A stretch of DNA of 64,000 nucleotides from Lichenicola sp965198575 (GTDB lineage: Bacteria; Pseudomonadota; Alphaproteobacteria; Acetobacterales; Acetobacteraceae): positions 2,418,001-2,482,000 of the forward strand of contig NZ_OZ240671.1 in assembly GCF_965198575.1 (NCBI RefSeq). Direction: 5' to 3'. The notes under the pieces were generated by a model. It did not search any database and was not told where the DNA came from. It was given only the letters and a program-made list of their open reading frames with translations. Positions 26,373 through 34,281 of the stretch are shown here, one piece after another. A program made the position numbers and the translations under genes. How positions within the stretch are numbered: the stretch's first letter is position 1; each line of letters starts with the position of its first letter.

Positions 26373-26855
26373 ATGGCGACCAACACACCGCCCGCATTGC
26401 CCGACCTCCGCTTCGAGACGCCGCCCCGGATCGCCCTGGTGGTCAGCCGCTTCAACGACGACATCACCGGCGGCCTGCGACGCGGCGCGCTGGAATGGCT
26501 TGCCGAGCATGAGATCCCGGTCGCCGATGCCGATGTGATCGCCGCCCCGGGCGCCTACGAGCTGCCGCTGATCGCCCAGGCGCTGGCGCGCACCGGCCGC
26601 TACCAGGGGGTGATCTGCCTCGGCTGCGTGATCAAGGGCGACACCGCGCATTTCGAGTTCATCAGCCTGGGTGCGGCGACCGGCCTCATGCAGGCGACGC
26701 TCTCCACCGGTGTGCCGATCGCGTTCGGCATCCTCACCACCTACACCGAGGACCAGGCGATCAGCCGCTCGCGCGGCGACGTCCACAACAAGGGCCGGGA
26801 AGCCGCCGCAGCCTGCGTCGAGAGCATCGCCATCCTGCAGCGGATCGCCGGATAA
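26373..26855 (+). CDS. ribH: 6,7-dimethyl-8-ribityllumazine synthase
   Basis: 160-residue lumazine synthase condensing the RibD product with dihydroxybutanone phosphate. Signature parts are ALVVSRFNDDITGGL, APGAYELPLIAQAL, CLGCVIKGDTAHFE and FGILTTYTEDQA. The usual family length is about 155. It is the last gene of the riboswitch operon. The S53 peptidase gene converges on it with a 7-bp gap. Confidence 0.95.
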   Translation: MATNTPPALPDLRFETPPRIALVVSRFNDDITGGLRRGALEWLAEHEIPVADADVIAAPGAYELPLIAQALARTGRYQGVICLGCVIKGDTAHFEFISLGAATGLMQATLSTGVPIAFGILTTYTEDQAISRSRGDVHNKGREAAAACVESIAILQRIAG

Positions 26856-26862
26856 GCGAGTC

Positions 26863-28512
26863 CTAGCTCGCCGTCGGGCCACCTGAGGCAGTCCGGGCGG
26901 TCAGGGCCGTGAACAACGCCTGCCCGTTCGGACGTCCAAGCCCGGTGCAGGCGTTCCAGGTCGGGCCGGCAGCGTAGCCGAGTGCCGAGCCTTCCGGCTT
27001 GTTGTCGCCGGTGGTGATCTCGACCGTCAGCGCCTGGCCGGCCTCGACTTGCGGATACAGGTAGTCCGGCAGGAAACCGACCGGCACCGACGCCTTCTGG
27101 TTGATCAGCGCGGTCAGCCCGGCCCAGAGCGGTGCGACGCCGCTGGTGCCGCCCACCACCTCCTTCTGCCCGCCAACCACAACGATGTAGCCGCTGCCGG
27201 GGGCCGCATCGCCCGCCACGTCCGGCACGCCGCGTCCCTTGCGCCCGGCATTCACGCTCGGTGGCAGCGTCACGCCGCTCTGGAATGCGGGAATGTCGAA
27301 CAGGTCGCTGATGCCGCCGCCGGTGCCGCCACCGCCCGCGGCACCGTCGTTCCACACCACCTCGTGGCTGATCTTCGTGCCGCTAACGGTGATGTGGGTG
27401 CCACCGCAGCCGATCGCGAACGGCGAGGAGGCCGGGAAGTCGACATGCGCCTTGCCGTCATCCACCCCGTCGGTGGCGAAGCTGTCGCCGGACGCGACAT
27501 AGACCGAGATCCCGAGCGTCGCCGCGTCCTGCAGCACCCCGTTCATCGTCGTGACCGAGGTGGAGGTCCAGCTGTTCTCCGGGCCGCCCCAGGAGATCGA
27601 GATCACCGACGGCGTGTTGGTCGTGTCATGCACCGCCTGGCTGATCGCGTCGGAGAAGCCGGCGTCCGTGTTGGGCGTGAAATAGACCGCGATCCGCGCG
27701 CCTGGCGCCAGGCCGCCCGAGACCTGGATGTCCAGCGCCACCTCACCATCGGCGTCGGTGCCCGTCATGTTGGTGCCGCCATCGACAGACACCGCCGTGA
27801 TGCTCGGCACCGCCAGTCCCATCGCCCCGAAAGCGGCGGTGTTGTCGGCCGCGGTGAATCCGCCGCCGAGCTCGATCAGCGCGATGGTGACGCCGGTGCC
27901 GTCGACGCCGGTCGGGAACTGGTAGAGTGGCCCGATCTTGTTGGGCTCGAGCCCGGCCGGCTGCGCCTTGTGCGGACGCACGATGCGGGTGTGCGCGATC
28001 GCCCGGCTGTCGAGCCCGAGCACGGACTCGACCAGCCCGTGCAGGTGGTCCGGCAGCTGGATGTCGCCGACATGGCCGCGGAACTGGCCGGAGCCCGCGT
28101 CGTACATCCCCATCGCGGTGCCGAATGCCGCATCGATCGCGGCCGCGTTGCCGCCGACCCGGATCAGCCGGCGGGCCGGGTCCACCTGGATGACGGTGAG
28201 GCCGTGCAGGCTGGCATAGTCGGAGAGCTCGCGGAGGTCGTTGGCGTACAGGGTGGCGCGCCCGGCGCCGAGCTTGACCCGCCGTGCAGCCGGATCACTG
28301 CCTGCCTGGTCGAGGCTGGCCACCAGCGCCGTCTCGTCGCGCCGGCGCACATAGATGCTGGTCTCGATGAAATGGTCGTCCGGCACCGCGCCGACATGCC
28401 GGCTGTTCGCCGGAAGCTGGCGGGCGCTGCCGCCGAGGGTCCGGAAGCCGGGCCTCCGCGCATGCGTCGCGGCGGCATGATGGGTGGAAGCTGGGTGGTG
28501 CGTTTCGGTCAT
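26863..28512 (-). CDS. S53 family serine-carboxyl peptidase (sedolisin/kumamolisin type)
   Basis: 549-residue acid peptidase. An activation pro-domain spans about residues 35-180 and the subtilisin-like catalytic domain the rest. The catalytic set is complete: E257 and D261 (GEVALDI), oxyanion D353 (SGDS) and S457 (GGTSGVAP). The C-terminal calcium region reads GYAAGPTWNACTGLG, with Asn where many members have Asp. No classical signal peptide is seen and the N-terminus is His/Thr-rich, so the export route is unclear. Start at 28512 supported by GAGG. It lies 33 bp behind the TetR gene, probably in one operon. Confidence 0.9.
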   Translation of the reverse strand: MTETHHPASTHHAAATHARRPGFRTLGGSARQLPANSRHVGAVPDDHFIETSIYVRRRDETALVASLDQAGSDPAARRVKLGAGRATLYANDLRELSDYASLHGLTVIQVDPARRLIRVGGNAAAIDAAFGTAMGMYDAGSGQFRGHVGDIQLPDHLHGLVESVLGLDSRAIAHTRIVRPHKAQPAGLEPNKIGPLYQFPTGVDGTGVTIALIELGGGFTAADNTAAFGAMGLAVPSITAVSVDGGTNMTGTDADGEVALDIQVSGGLAPGARIAVYFTPNTDAGFSDAISQAVHDTTNTPSVISISWGGPENSWTSTSVTTMNGVLQDAATLGISVYVASGDSFATDGVDDGKAHVDFPASSPFAIGCGGTHITVSGTKISHEVVWNDGAAGGGGTGGGISDLFDIPAFQSGVTLPPSVNAGRKGRGVPDVAGDAAPGSGYIVVVGGQKEVVGGTSGVAPLWAGLTALINQKASVPVGFLPDYLYPQVEAGQALTVEITTGDNKPEGSALGYAAGPTWNACTGLGRPNGQALFTALTARTASGGPTAS

Positions 28513-28545
28513 GGCTACCTCGGCGATCATCAGGACCAACACGGT

Positions 28546-29136
28546 TCAAACGCCGTCCGTCGGCCCGGTTCCGTCCAGCAGCCCCGGCAGCAAAGTCTGC
28601 GCCTGGATCGTCGTGCCGGGCCGTGCCATCTCCAGCAGCGTGATCCCGTCGACGATCGCCAGGATCGCGGCCGCCTGACCCGGCCTGCGCGATGCGGGCA
28701 GCAGCCGGCTGTCGATCCACGTGATCCACTCGCCCACCGTGTGCGCGGCAAAGCTGTCGTAGGGCGCTTCGCCCCGTGCGCCACGTGCGACCACTTCGGT
28801 CCAGGCCCGCATGAACGGGACGATTTCCGGTGAGCGGGCGAGTTCCAGCACCCTGCCGAGGAAGGCCCCCGGTGTCAGCAGCGCCCCGCTGAATTCAGCC
28901 GACTGGATCACGCCCATCTGCTCCGAGATGCGCGTCAGAACGGCGACGACCAGCGCCTCCTTGGTGCCGAAGTAATACAGCAGCATGCGCCCGCTCGTGG
29001 ACAGCCGGGCCGCCAACCCGCGCAATCCCAACTCGCTGAGGCCGTCCGCCAGCACGATGCGGGCGATGTCGTCGGTCAGGCTCGCCCGGCGCGCCTTGCG
29101 CTCTCCGGGTTCTTCACCGTCTGCTCGGATCGCCAT
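28546..29136 (-). CDS. TetR/AcrR family transcriptional regulator
   Basis: 196-residue repressor with an N-terminal helix-turn-helix at about residues 20-65 (LTDDIARIVLADGLSELGLRGLAARLSTSGRMLLYYFGTKE region, YYFGTKEALV being the typical TetR end helix). The C-terminal ligand domain is unassigned. It is divergent from a small membrane protein gene across 68 bp holding two palindromes that are likely its own operators, and it precedes the S53 peptidase gene. Autoregulation and control of both sides are inferred. Confidence 0.88.
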   Translation of the reverse strand: MAIRADGEEPGERKARRASLTDDIARIVLADGLSELGLRGLAARLSTSGRMLLYYFGTKEALVVAVLTRISEQMGVIQSAEFSGALLTPGAFLGRVLELARSPEIVPFMRAWTEVVARGARGEAPYDSFAAHTVGEWITWIDSRLLPASRRPGQAAAILAIVDGITLLEMARPGTTIQAQTLLPGLLDGTGPTDGV

Positions 29137-29144
29137 GCGATTCC

Positions 29145-29160
29145 TGTAGCACCCGTTACA
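29145..29160. promoter_or_regulatory. TetR operator O2 (imperfect palindrome)
   Basis: TGTAGC-ACCC-GTTACA, 8 bases upstream of the TetR ATG and touching its ribosome-binding site (CAGGA on the minus strand). It matches O1 at one half exactly and at the other in five of six bases. Its centre is 27 bp from that of O1. Confidence 0.65.
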
Positions 29161-29171
29161 TCGATCTACTA

Positions 29172-29187
29172 TGTAACGTGTGTTACA
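29172..29187. promoter_or_regulatory. TetR operator O1 (perfect palindrome)
   Basis: TGTAAC-GTGT-GTTACA, a perfect 6-4-6 palindrome in the short divergent region, 17 bases before the membrane protein ATG. A possible -10 box TACTAT (29167-29172) overlaps its left edge, so binding would block transcription. Confidence 0.75.
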
Positions 29188-29204
29188 CGGTTGGGAGACG
29201 TTCG

Positions 29205-29609
29205 ATGCTGAGCATTCGCCAGGTCGTCATCCTGTGCGCCATCGCGATCGGGTTCTGGGTCGGAGCGCTTGCCTGGATCCGCTTTCTTCCCGCCCAGGTC
29301 GCCGATCCGTGGCGCGGAGATCTCCTCTTCCTGGCCAGCCTCCCGGGTTGCTGGCTCTGCATCCTGGCGGCCCGTCGGATGGCGGCACTCGCTCCCGCGC
29401 AACTGGTGCCGGGCACGGCACTCGTGGTCACCGTCGCCACCCTGATCGACGCCACGGCGCTGCGCTGGCAGCCGGGCCTGTATTCCGGCAGCGACCAGGT
29501 GTGCCGCCTCGGCGCCGCGTGGCTGCTCTGGGGCTACGGGATCAGTCTCGGGGTCGCGCTGCTGATGCAGCACCGCGCGCGCGAACCTGATTTCCGCGCC
29601 GACGCTTGA
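29205..29609 (+). CDS. Small four-helix membrane protein, function unknown
   Basis: 134-residue integral membrane protein with about four helices (VVILCAIAIGFWVGALAW, LLFLASLPGCWLCILAA, LVVTVATLIDATAL, AAWLLWGYGISLGVALLM). The ATG at 29205 is preferred over the GTG at 29178, which lies inside the operator, because GGGAG sits about 8 bases upstream of the ATG. The divergent TetR and its operators imply induction by a small ligand. No family was recognised; a transport or ligand-resistance role would be speculation. Confidence 0.72.
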   Translation: MLSIRQVVILCAIAIGFWVGALAWIRFLPAQVADPWRGDLLFLASLPGCWLCILAARRMAALAPAQLVPGTALVVTVATLIDATALRWQPGLYSGSDQVCRLGAAWLLWGYGISLGVALLMQHRAREPDFRADA

Positions 29610-29732
29610 TAAGTGTGACGAACGCCCGCCAGATGTGGCTAGCGGACGCAGCCGGATCAGATACGGAGCGGCCACGCGTGCGGGATGCACGGTGTCGGAA
29701 ACCTGCCGGGGCGGCTGCGAGGCGACCACTTC

Positions 29733-31544
29733 ATGAAACTGACTGCACTCAGCGGCGAGACTGCATCGCGTCGCAATCTTGTCGCGAGGGCGTGTCTCGG
29801 GCTGGCGCAGGGCCTGTTGCTGTATCTTCTGTTCGAGGCTGCGCGTGGACATTCATGGCCGGCGACGCGTCCCCTGCTGTTCGGGCCTCTCCTGACCCTG
29901 GTTGTCGCGCTGCCTGTGCTGGCGTCCGTCAGTATCGGAAGTCTCCGGGGCCGGACGATCGCCTGCTGGCTCACGATTGCCGCCGTCATGGTGGCCGCGC
30001 TGAGTTTCCATCACGGCGCGCGGCAGATGTCCCCGCCGGGCGCGGGGGTTGCGGCGGTCGGGCAGACCTTCGGATTCGGTCTGCTCCTGACGGCCGCGCT
30101 GTTCATGACCCAGTCCCTGATTATGGCGGGCGAGGCGGATCGGCGTTGGCGCCCCGGTTATCCGCGCCTGTTCGAGACGTCCTGGAGACTGGCGATCCAG
30201 CTTGGCCTGACGTTCGTCTTTGTCGGCTTTTTCTGGGCCATCCTCTGGCTCGGAGTGGCTCTGTTCGCACTGATCGGGCTGCACGGGTTTCAGCGCGTCA
30301 TCACGAAGCCATGGTTCGCGGAGCCCACGACGTGGCTGGCGGTGGCGTTCTCGATCCATGTGACCGCATCCAGGGCCCGCCTCGTCGATGGAGCCCGCTC
30401 GCTGGTCCTGATGCTGCTCTCCTCGCTTCTGCCGGTCCTGGTCGCCATCACGACCGTCTTTGTCGTCAGCCTGCTGTTCGTGTCGTTGCATCCGCTCTGG
30501 GGCACCCGCCATGCCGGCCTCATCCTTTCCGTAGCCGCCCTGCTTCTCGTTCTTCTGATCAACGGGGCATATCAGGACGGCCTGTCCAACAGCGACCGCC
30601 CCGCCTTGATCCTGGTGGCCGGGCGGGTCGGCGCCATCCTGCTGGTGCCGATCGTTGCGCTCGCGATCGTGGCGCTCGGACTGCGCGTTGCCCAGCATGG
30701 CTGGTCGATCGAGCGCATCTACTCGGCGGCGTCACTCCTGGTCGGAGCGCTCTACGCCATCGGCTACGCGGTGGCCGCGGTTCGGCCGGGGCGCTGGCTC
30801 GAGATCCTGGAGAGCGTCAACGTCGCCACGTCGATGGTCATGGTGCTGCTCGCCGTCAGCCTGCTCAGCCCGGTGCTGGATCCAACCCGACTGGCCGTCG
30901 CCAGCCAGGTGGCGCGGCTGCGTTCCGGCGAGGCGCCTGCAGCGACGTTCGATTACGATTTCCTGCGGGTCCACGGCCTGCGCTACGGCCTGGCAGCCCT
31001 GGAGCGCCTGCGGGACGAGCCGCCGGCGCACGACACCGATGTCATCAGGGACAAGGCGCGCGCTGAAATCGCCCTGTCGCGGCAGGGAGATCCTACCGGG
31101 ACGCCGCAGGCGAAACCCGACGCCGAGGATATCCGTCATAACGTCACGGTGCATCCGGCCGGTCGGACGCTTCCTTCTGCTCTGCTTGCATCGCTCGCAT
31201 CCCCGAAGTCGGGTTCGTACGGGTGGATACCGCCGTGTCTGACGGTCAGGACCATGTCGTGCGACGCGGTTTTCCTCGATCTGAGGCATGACGGATCGCA
31301 GCAGCTGGCCTTCGTCGGCTCGGTCGGCGGCAGGGTGGAGATCTACGAAGCCCGGCCCGGTGGGAACTGGGACGTCGCCGGATCCTTCATCCTGCCGTAC
31401 GATTGCCCGGAGATCCGAACGGCCCTTCTGGGTGGTCAGGTTTCCACCGTCCCGCCGGTATGGCCTGACATCGTGATCGGCGGTCAGCAACTCGGCATCG
31501 AGCGCGGGTCGCCACCGGCCGCGTGCCACCAACCAGGTCAATGA
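29733..31544 (+). CDS. DUF4153 domain multi-helix membrane protein
   Basis: About 603 residues. Residues 15-430 hold roughly a dozen membrane helices with the DUF4153 pattern (FFWAILWLGVALFALIGL, RRWLEI-like loop RPGRWLEILES). The last 180 residues are soluble and include a beta-rich part (DAVFLDLRHDGSQQLAFVGS then VEIYEARPGGNWDVAGSF). The start is uncertain: ATG 29733 has GAGG 12 bases upstream, while ATG 29685 adds 16 residues. The family has no settled biochemical function; no neighbouring gene suggests a partner. Confidence 0.72.
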   Translation: MKLTALSGETASRRNLVARACLGLAQGLLLYLLFEAARGHSWPATRPLLFGPLLTLVVALPVLASVSIGSLRGRTIACWLTIAAVMVAALSFHHGARQMSPPGAGVAAVGQTFGFGLLLTAALFMTQSLIMAGEADRRWRPGYPRLFETSWRLAIQLGLTFVFVGFFWAILWLGVALFALIGLHGFQRVITKPWFAEPTTWLAVAFSIHVTASRARLVDGARSLVLMLLSSLLPVLVAITTVFVVSLLFVSLHPLWGTRHAGLILSVAALLLVLLINGAYQDGLSNSDRPALILVAGRVGAILLVPIVALAIVALGLRVAQHGWSIERIYSAASLLVGALYAIGYAVAAVRPGRWLEILESVNVATSMVMVLLAVSLLSPVLDPTRLAVASQVARLRSGEAPAATFDYDFLRVHGLRYGLAALERLRDEPPAHDTDVIRDKARAEIALSRQGDPTGTPQAKPDAEDIRHNVTVHPAGRTLPSALLASLASPKSGSYGWIPPCLTVRTMSCDAVFLDLRHDGSQQLAFVGSVGGRVEIYEARPGGNWDVAGSFILPYDCPEIRTALLGGQVSTVPPVWPDIVIGGQQLGIERGSPPAACHQPGQ

Positions 31545-31690
31545 CGAAAAGGCGCCGCTCTGGCGCCGGGACATGACACCCGCCTGGCGCGCCGTCGCGC
31601 CCGATCGACCCGCACAGTGGCTCTGCCGATCGCCGGCAACTTCCACCCGGTTGTTGCGCTGTCGCCACTTCATTGCAGGATCGGCTCTCC

Positions 31691-32806
31691 ATGGCACAGG
31701 TGAACCGGCCCCATCCCGTATTGCTGGCAGGCCTTGCCCTTGCCGGGCTGGTGCTGCCCGACCCGCGTCGCGAACACGCTGGATCCCGGTCCACCTTTCC
31801 CCATGACGCCGACCAGCCCGCGCACTCGCCGAAGCCCGACATGAAGGGCACCGTCGCCACCGACGCCGAGTCGTCCCGCGCCGGCGCCGATGCGTATTCG
31901 CCGCGGCAGATCCCGGCCAAGGGCTGGTGGAACGTCCTGAAGCGCGCCGGCGCCGGCTTCAACCAGGACCGGGTGATGGCGGAGGCGGCCAGTGTCACCT
32001 TCTACGGCCTGCTGGCGTTGTTCCCCGCGCTCGCCAGCCTGATCTCGATCTACGGCCTGATCACCGACCCCGCGAGCCTGAGCGACCAGCTCAAGGGTCT
32101 CGGCGGCGTCATTCCGGGAGGCGGCCTCGACATCATCAAGGCGCAGGTCACGGCGCTGACCTCGAGCGGGCACAAGGCGCTGGGTTTCGGCGCGATCGTC
32201 GGGTTGGCGACGTCGCTGTGGAGCGCCAATGCCGGGATGAAGTCGTTGTTCGACGCGCTCAACGTCGTTTATCACGAGAAGGAGAAGCGCAGCTTCGTCA
32301 AGCTGACGCTCACCTCGCTCGCCTTCACCCTCGGTGCGGTGGCGTTCATCATCGTGGCGTTGCTGGCGGTGGTCGCCGTGCCGCTGGTGCTGGCGTTCGT
32401 CGGCCTCGGCGAAGTGTCCGGGACGGTGCTGGACGTGGCACGCTGGCCGTTCATGGTGGCCGTGCTCACCGGCACCCTGGCGCTGATCTACCGCTACGGC
32501 CCGAGCCGCAATCGTGCCCGCTGGCAGTGGGTCAGCTGGGGCAGTGCGGTTGCGGCGGTCCTGTGGGTCGTGGTCTCGCTTGCCTTCTCCTACTACGTCG
32601 CGAATTTCGGCAGCTACAACAAGACCTACGGCTCGCTCGGCGCGGTCGTCGGCTTCATGACCTGGATCTGGATCTCCAGCATCGTCGTGCTGATGGGCGC
32701 CGAGCTGAACGCCGAACTCGAGCAGCAGACGGAGCGTGACTCCACGGTGGGGCCGGAAAAGCCGCAGGGCAGCCGTGGCGCATTCAAGGCCGATACCAAG
32801 GTCTGA
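31691..32806 (+). CDS. YihY/virulence factor BrkB family membrane protein
   Basis: 371-residue protein. The YihY core (about residues 75-345) has some six helices and the family segments VMAEAASVTFYGLLALFPAL, GLATSLWSANAGMKSLFDAL and YGSLGAVVGFMTWIWIS. The N-terminal 70 residues are a separate hydrophobic then polar extension. The ATG at 31691 has AGGA about 11 bases upstream; a TTG 18 bases earlier is possible. Formerly mistaken for RNase BN, the family is now treated as inner-membrane transport-like proteins of unknown substrate. Confidence 0.85.
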   Translation: MAQVNRPHPVLLAGLALAGLVLPDPRREHAGSRSTFPHDADQPAHSPKPDMKGTVATDAESSRAGADAYSPRQIPAKGWWNVLKRAGAGFNQDRVMAEAASVTFYGLLALFPALASLISIYGLITDPASLSDQLKGLGGVIPGGGLDIIKAQVTALTSSGHKALGFGAIVGLATSLWSANAGMKSLFDALNVVYHEKEKRSFVKLTLTSLAFTLGAVAFIIVALLAVVAVPLVLAFVGLGEVSGTVLDVARWPFMVAVLTGTLALIYRYGPSRNRARWQWVSWGSAVAAVLWVVVSLAFSYYVANFGSYNKTYGSLGAVVGFMTWIWISSIVVLMGAELNAELEQQTERDSTVGPEKPQGSRGAFKADTKV

Positions 32807-32918
32807 CCACCGCTCACGCCGCCGTGACTGCACGCGCGAGAGGTCGCGGCAACCGCCGGCCCCCTGGACGCGCTCACGCTTCGGGCGTCACCTCGACCCC
32901 GATCCCTGGGGGTGCAGT

Positions 32919-33365
32919 TTGAGCGACAGTTTTCCGGCGCACCTGCCCGACACCGAGATCATGCGGCTCCACGCCGAACGCCTGGAGATCGAGCGGCGTG
33001 TCCACGAGACCGGCCAGGTCCGTGTCGCCACCGTCACCCGGACGCGCCAGCAGACGGTGGACGAGACCCTCGCCAGCGAGCACGTGGACATCGAGCATGT
33101 CGAAATCGGTCGCTTGATCGATGAGGTGCCGGACATCCGGCAGGAAGGCGACACGCTCATCATTCCGGTCGTGGAGGAAGTCGCGGTCGTCGTGCGGCGC
33201 CTCAGGCTCACGAAGGAGGTCCGCATCACCCGCGTCCGCAGCGTCCGCCACCACCACGAGGTGGTCGAGCTTCGGGCGCAGGAAGCCGTGGTGACGCGAT
33301 CGCCCGTGGGCACATCTTCGCATTCGCCCGCCGTCCCATCCGAGGAAGAGCAAGATGCCCACTGA
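32919..33365 (+). CDS. DUF2382 (YsnF/AvaK) domain protein
   Basis: 148 residues with one DUF2382 domain, recognised by LHAERLEIERRVHETGQVRV, the conserved ...EEVAVVVRRLRLTKEV and RVRSVRHHHEVVELR. Such proteins belong to a stress-related group found in PRC-barrel and desiccation-linked contexts. The start is probably the TTG at 32919 with GGGGG 5 bases before it; the next ATG (32961) would remove the domain edge. The 3' end overlaps the following DUF2382 gene by 11 bases. Confidence 0.78.
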   Translation: MSDSFPAHLPDTEIMRLHAERLEIERRVHETGQVRVATVTRTRQQTVDETLASEHVDIEHVEIGRLIDEVPDIRQEGDTLIIPVVEEVAVVVRRLRLTKEVRITRVRSVRHHHEVVELRAQEAVVTRSPVGTSSHSPAVPSEEEQDAH

Positions 33366-34272
33366 AACGATCGTCGCCGTCTTCGATACCGCGCCGCATG
33401 CCGAGGCGGCGGTGAACGACCTGATCGCTGCCGGCATCCCGGCAAACTCGATCGAGCATTATGCCCAGTCGTACGACGCCGCCGGCACCGCCGCGGAGCC
33501 GGAACATCGCGGTTTCTGGGCGTGGCTGACCGGCGACTCCGAGGTGACCCGGGAGCATCACGCGCTGTATGACCAGTCGATCCGGTCGGGCGGCACCGTC
33601 GTGACGGTCGTCGCCGAGCATGACCGCATCGACGAGATCAACGACATCCTGGATCGGCACGACCCGATCGACCTCGATGAGCGTCATTCCCAGTACAGCG
33701 CGACCGGCGTTTATGGCGACGCACCCGTGCCCGTGCCCGTGCCCGTGCCCGCACCCGTGGCCGCGGCCGCCGTCAGCCTCGACAGCCCGGCCGCGACGGC
33801 GCCGCACGCGGACCCCTCGAGCGCGCTGCCGATGCCTGACCTGTCCGGCACCGCCGGCACCGACCGGCGCAGCGAGGAAGTGATCGCGCTGTCAGAGGAG
33901 ACGCTGGAGGTCGGCAAGCGGACGGTCGATCGCGGGACCACCCGGGTGCGCCGCTATGTCGTGGAGCGGCCGGTCGAGGAACAGATCAAGTTGCGCAACG
34001 AGACGGTCTCGGTGTTCCGCCGACCGGTCGGCGCCGGCGCCACGGTCGGTGCCGATGCCTTCACCGACCGCGAGATCGTCATGACCGAGACCGACGAGGA
34101 AGTGGTGGTGTCCAAGACCGCGCACGTCGTCGAGGAGGTCGTGGTGCAGAAGGGCGTCGAGGAGCATGTCGAGACGATCAGGGACACCCTGCGTCGCGAG
34201 GAGGTCGAGATCGAGGGCCCGGGCCACCAGTCGCTGACCGGGACTACCCCGAGGACCACCTCCGGCGCCTGA
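33355..34272 (+). CDS. YflT-like plus DUF2382 (YsnF/AvaK) stress protein
   Basis: 305 residues in two parts. Residues 1-105 resemble the general-stress YflT-type domain (TIVAVFDTAPHAEAAVNDL, AGIPANSIEHYA). A Pro-Val/Ala linker follows, and residues about 175-290 form the DUF2382 domain (EVIALSEETLEVGKRTVDRG, RRYVVERPVEEQIKLRNE). It is translationally coupled to a shorter DUF2382 gene, so the two likely act together. The linker is encoded by a hexanucleotide tandem repeat. Cytoplasmic by sequence. Confidence 0.82.
   Translation: MPTETIVAVFDTAPHAEAAVNDLIAAGIPANSIEHYAQSYDAAGTAAEPEHRGFWAWLTGDSEVTREHHALYDQSIRSGGTVVTVVAEHDRIDEINDILDRHDPIDLDERHSQYSATGVYGDAPVPVPVPVPAPVAAAAVSLDSPAATAPHADPSSALPMPDLSGTAGTDRRSEEVIALSEETLEVGKRTVDRGTTRVRRYVVERPVEEQIKLRNETVSVFRRPVGAGATVGADAFTDREIVMTETDEEVVVSKTAHVVEEVVVQKGVEEHVETIRDTLRREEVEIEGPGHQSLTGTTPRTTSGA
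33724..33759 (+). repeat. CCCGTG hexanucleotide tandem repeat inside the YsnF-like gene
   Basis: Six units of CCCGTG, the fifth reading CCCGCA, in frame and coding (Pro-Val) repeats of the interdomain linker. In-frame copy changes would only alter linker length. Confidence 0.85.
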
Positions 34273-34281
34273 GCCGACGGG

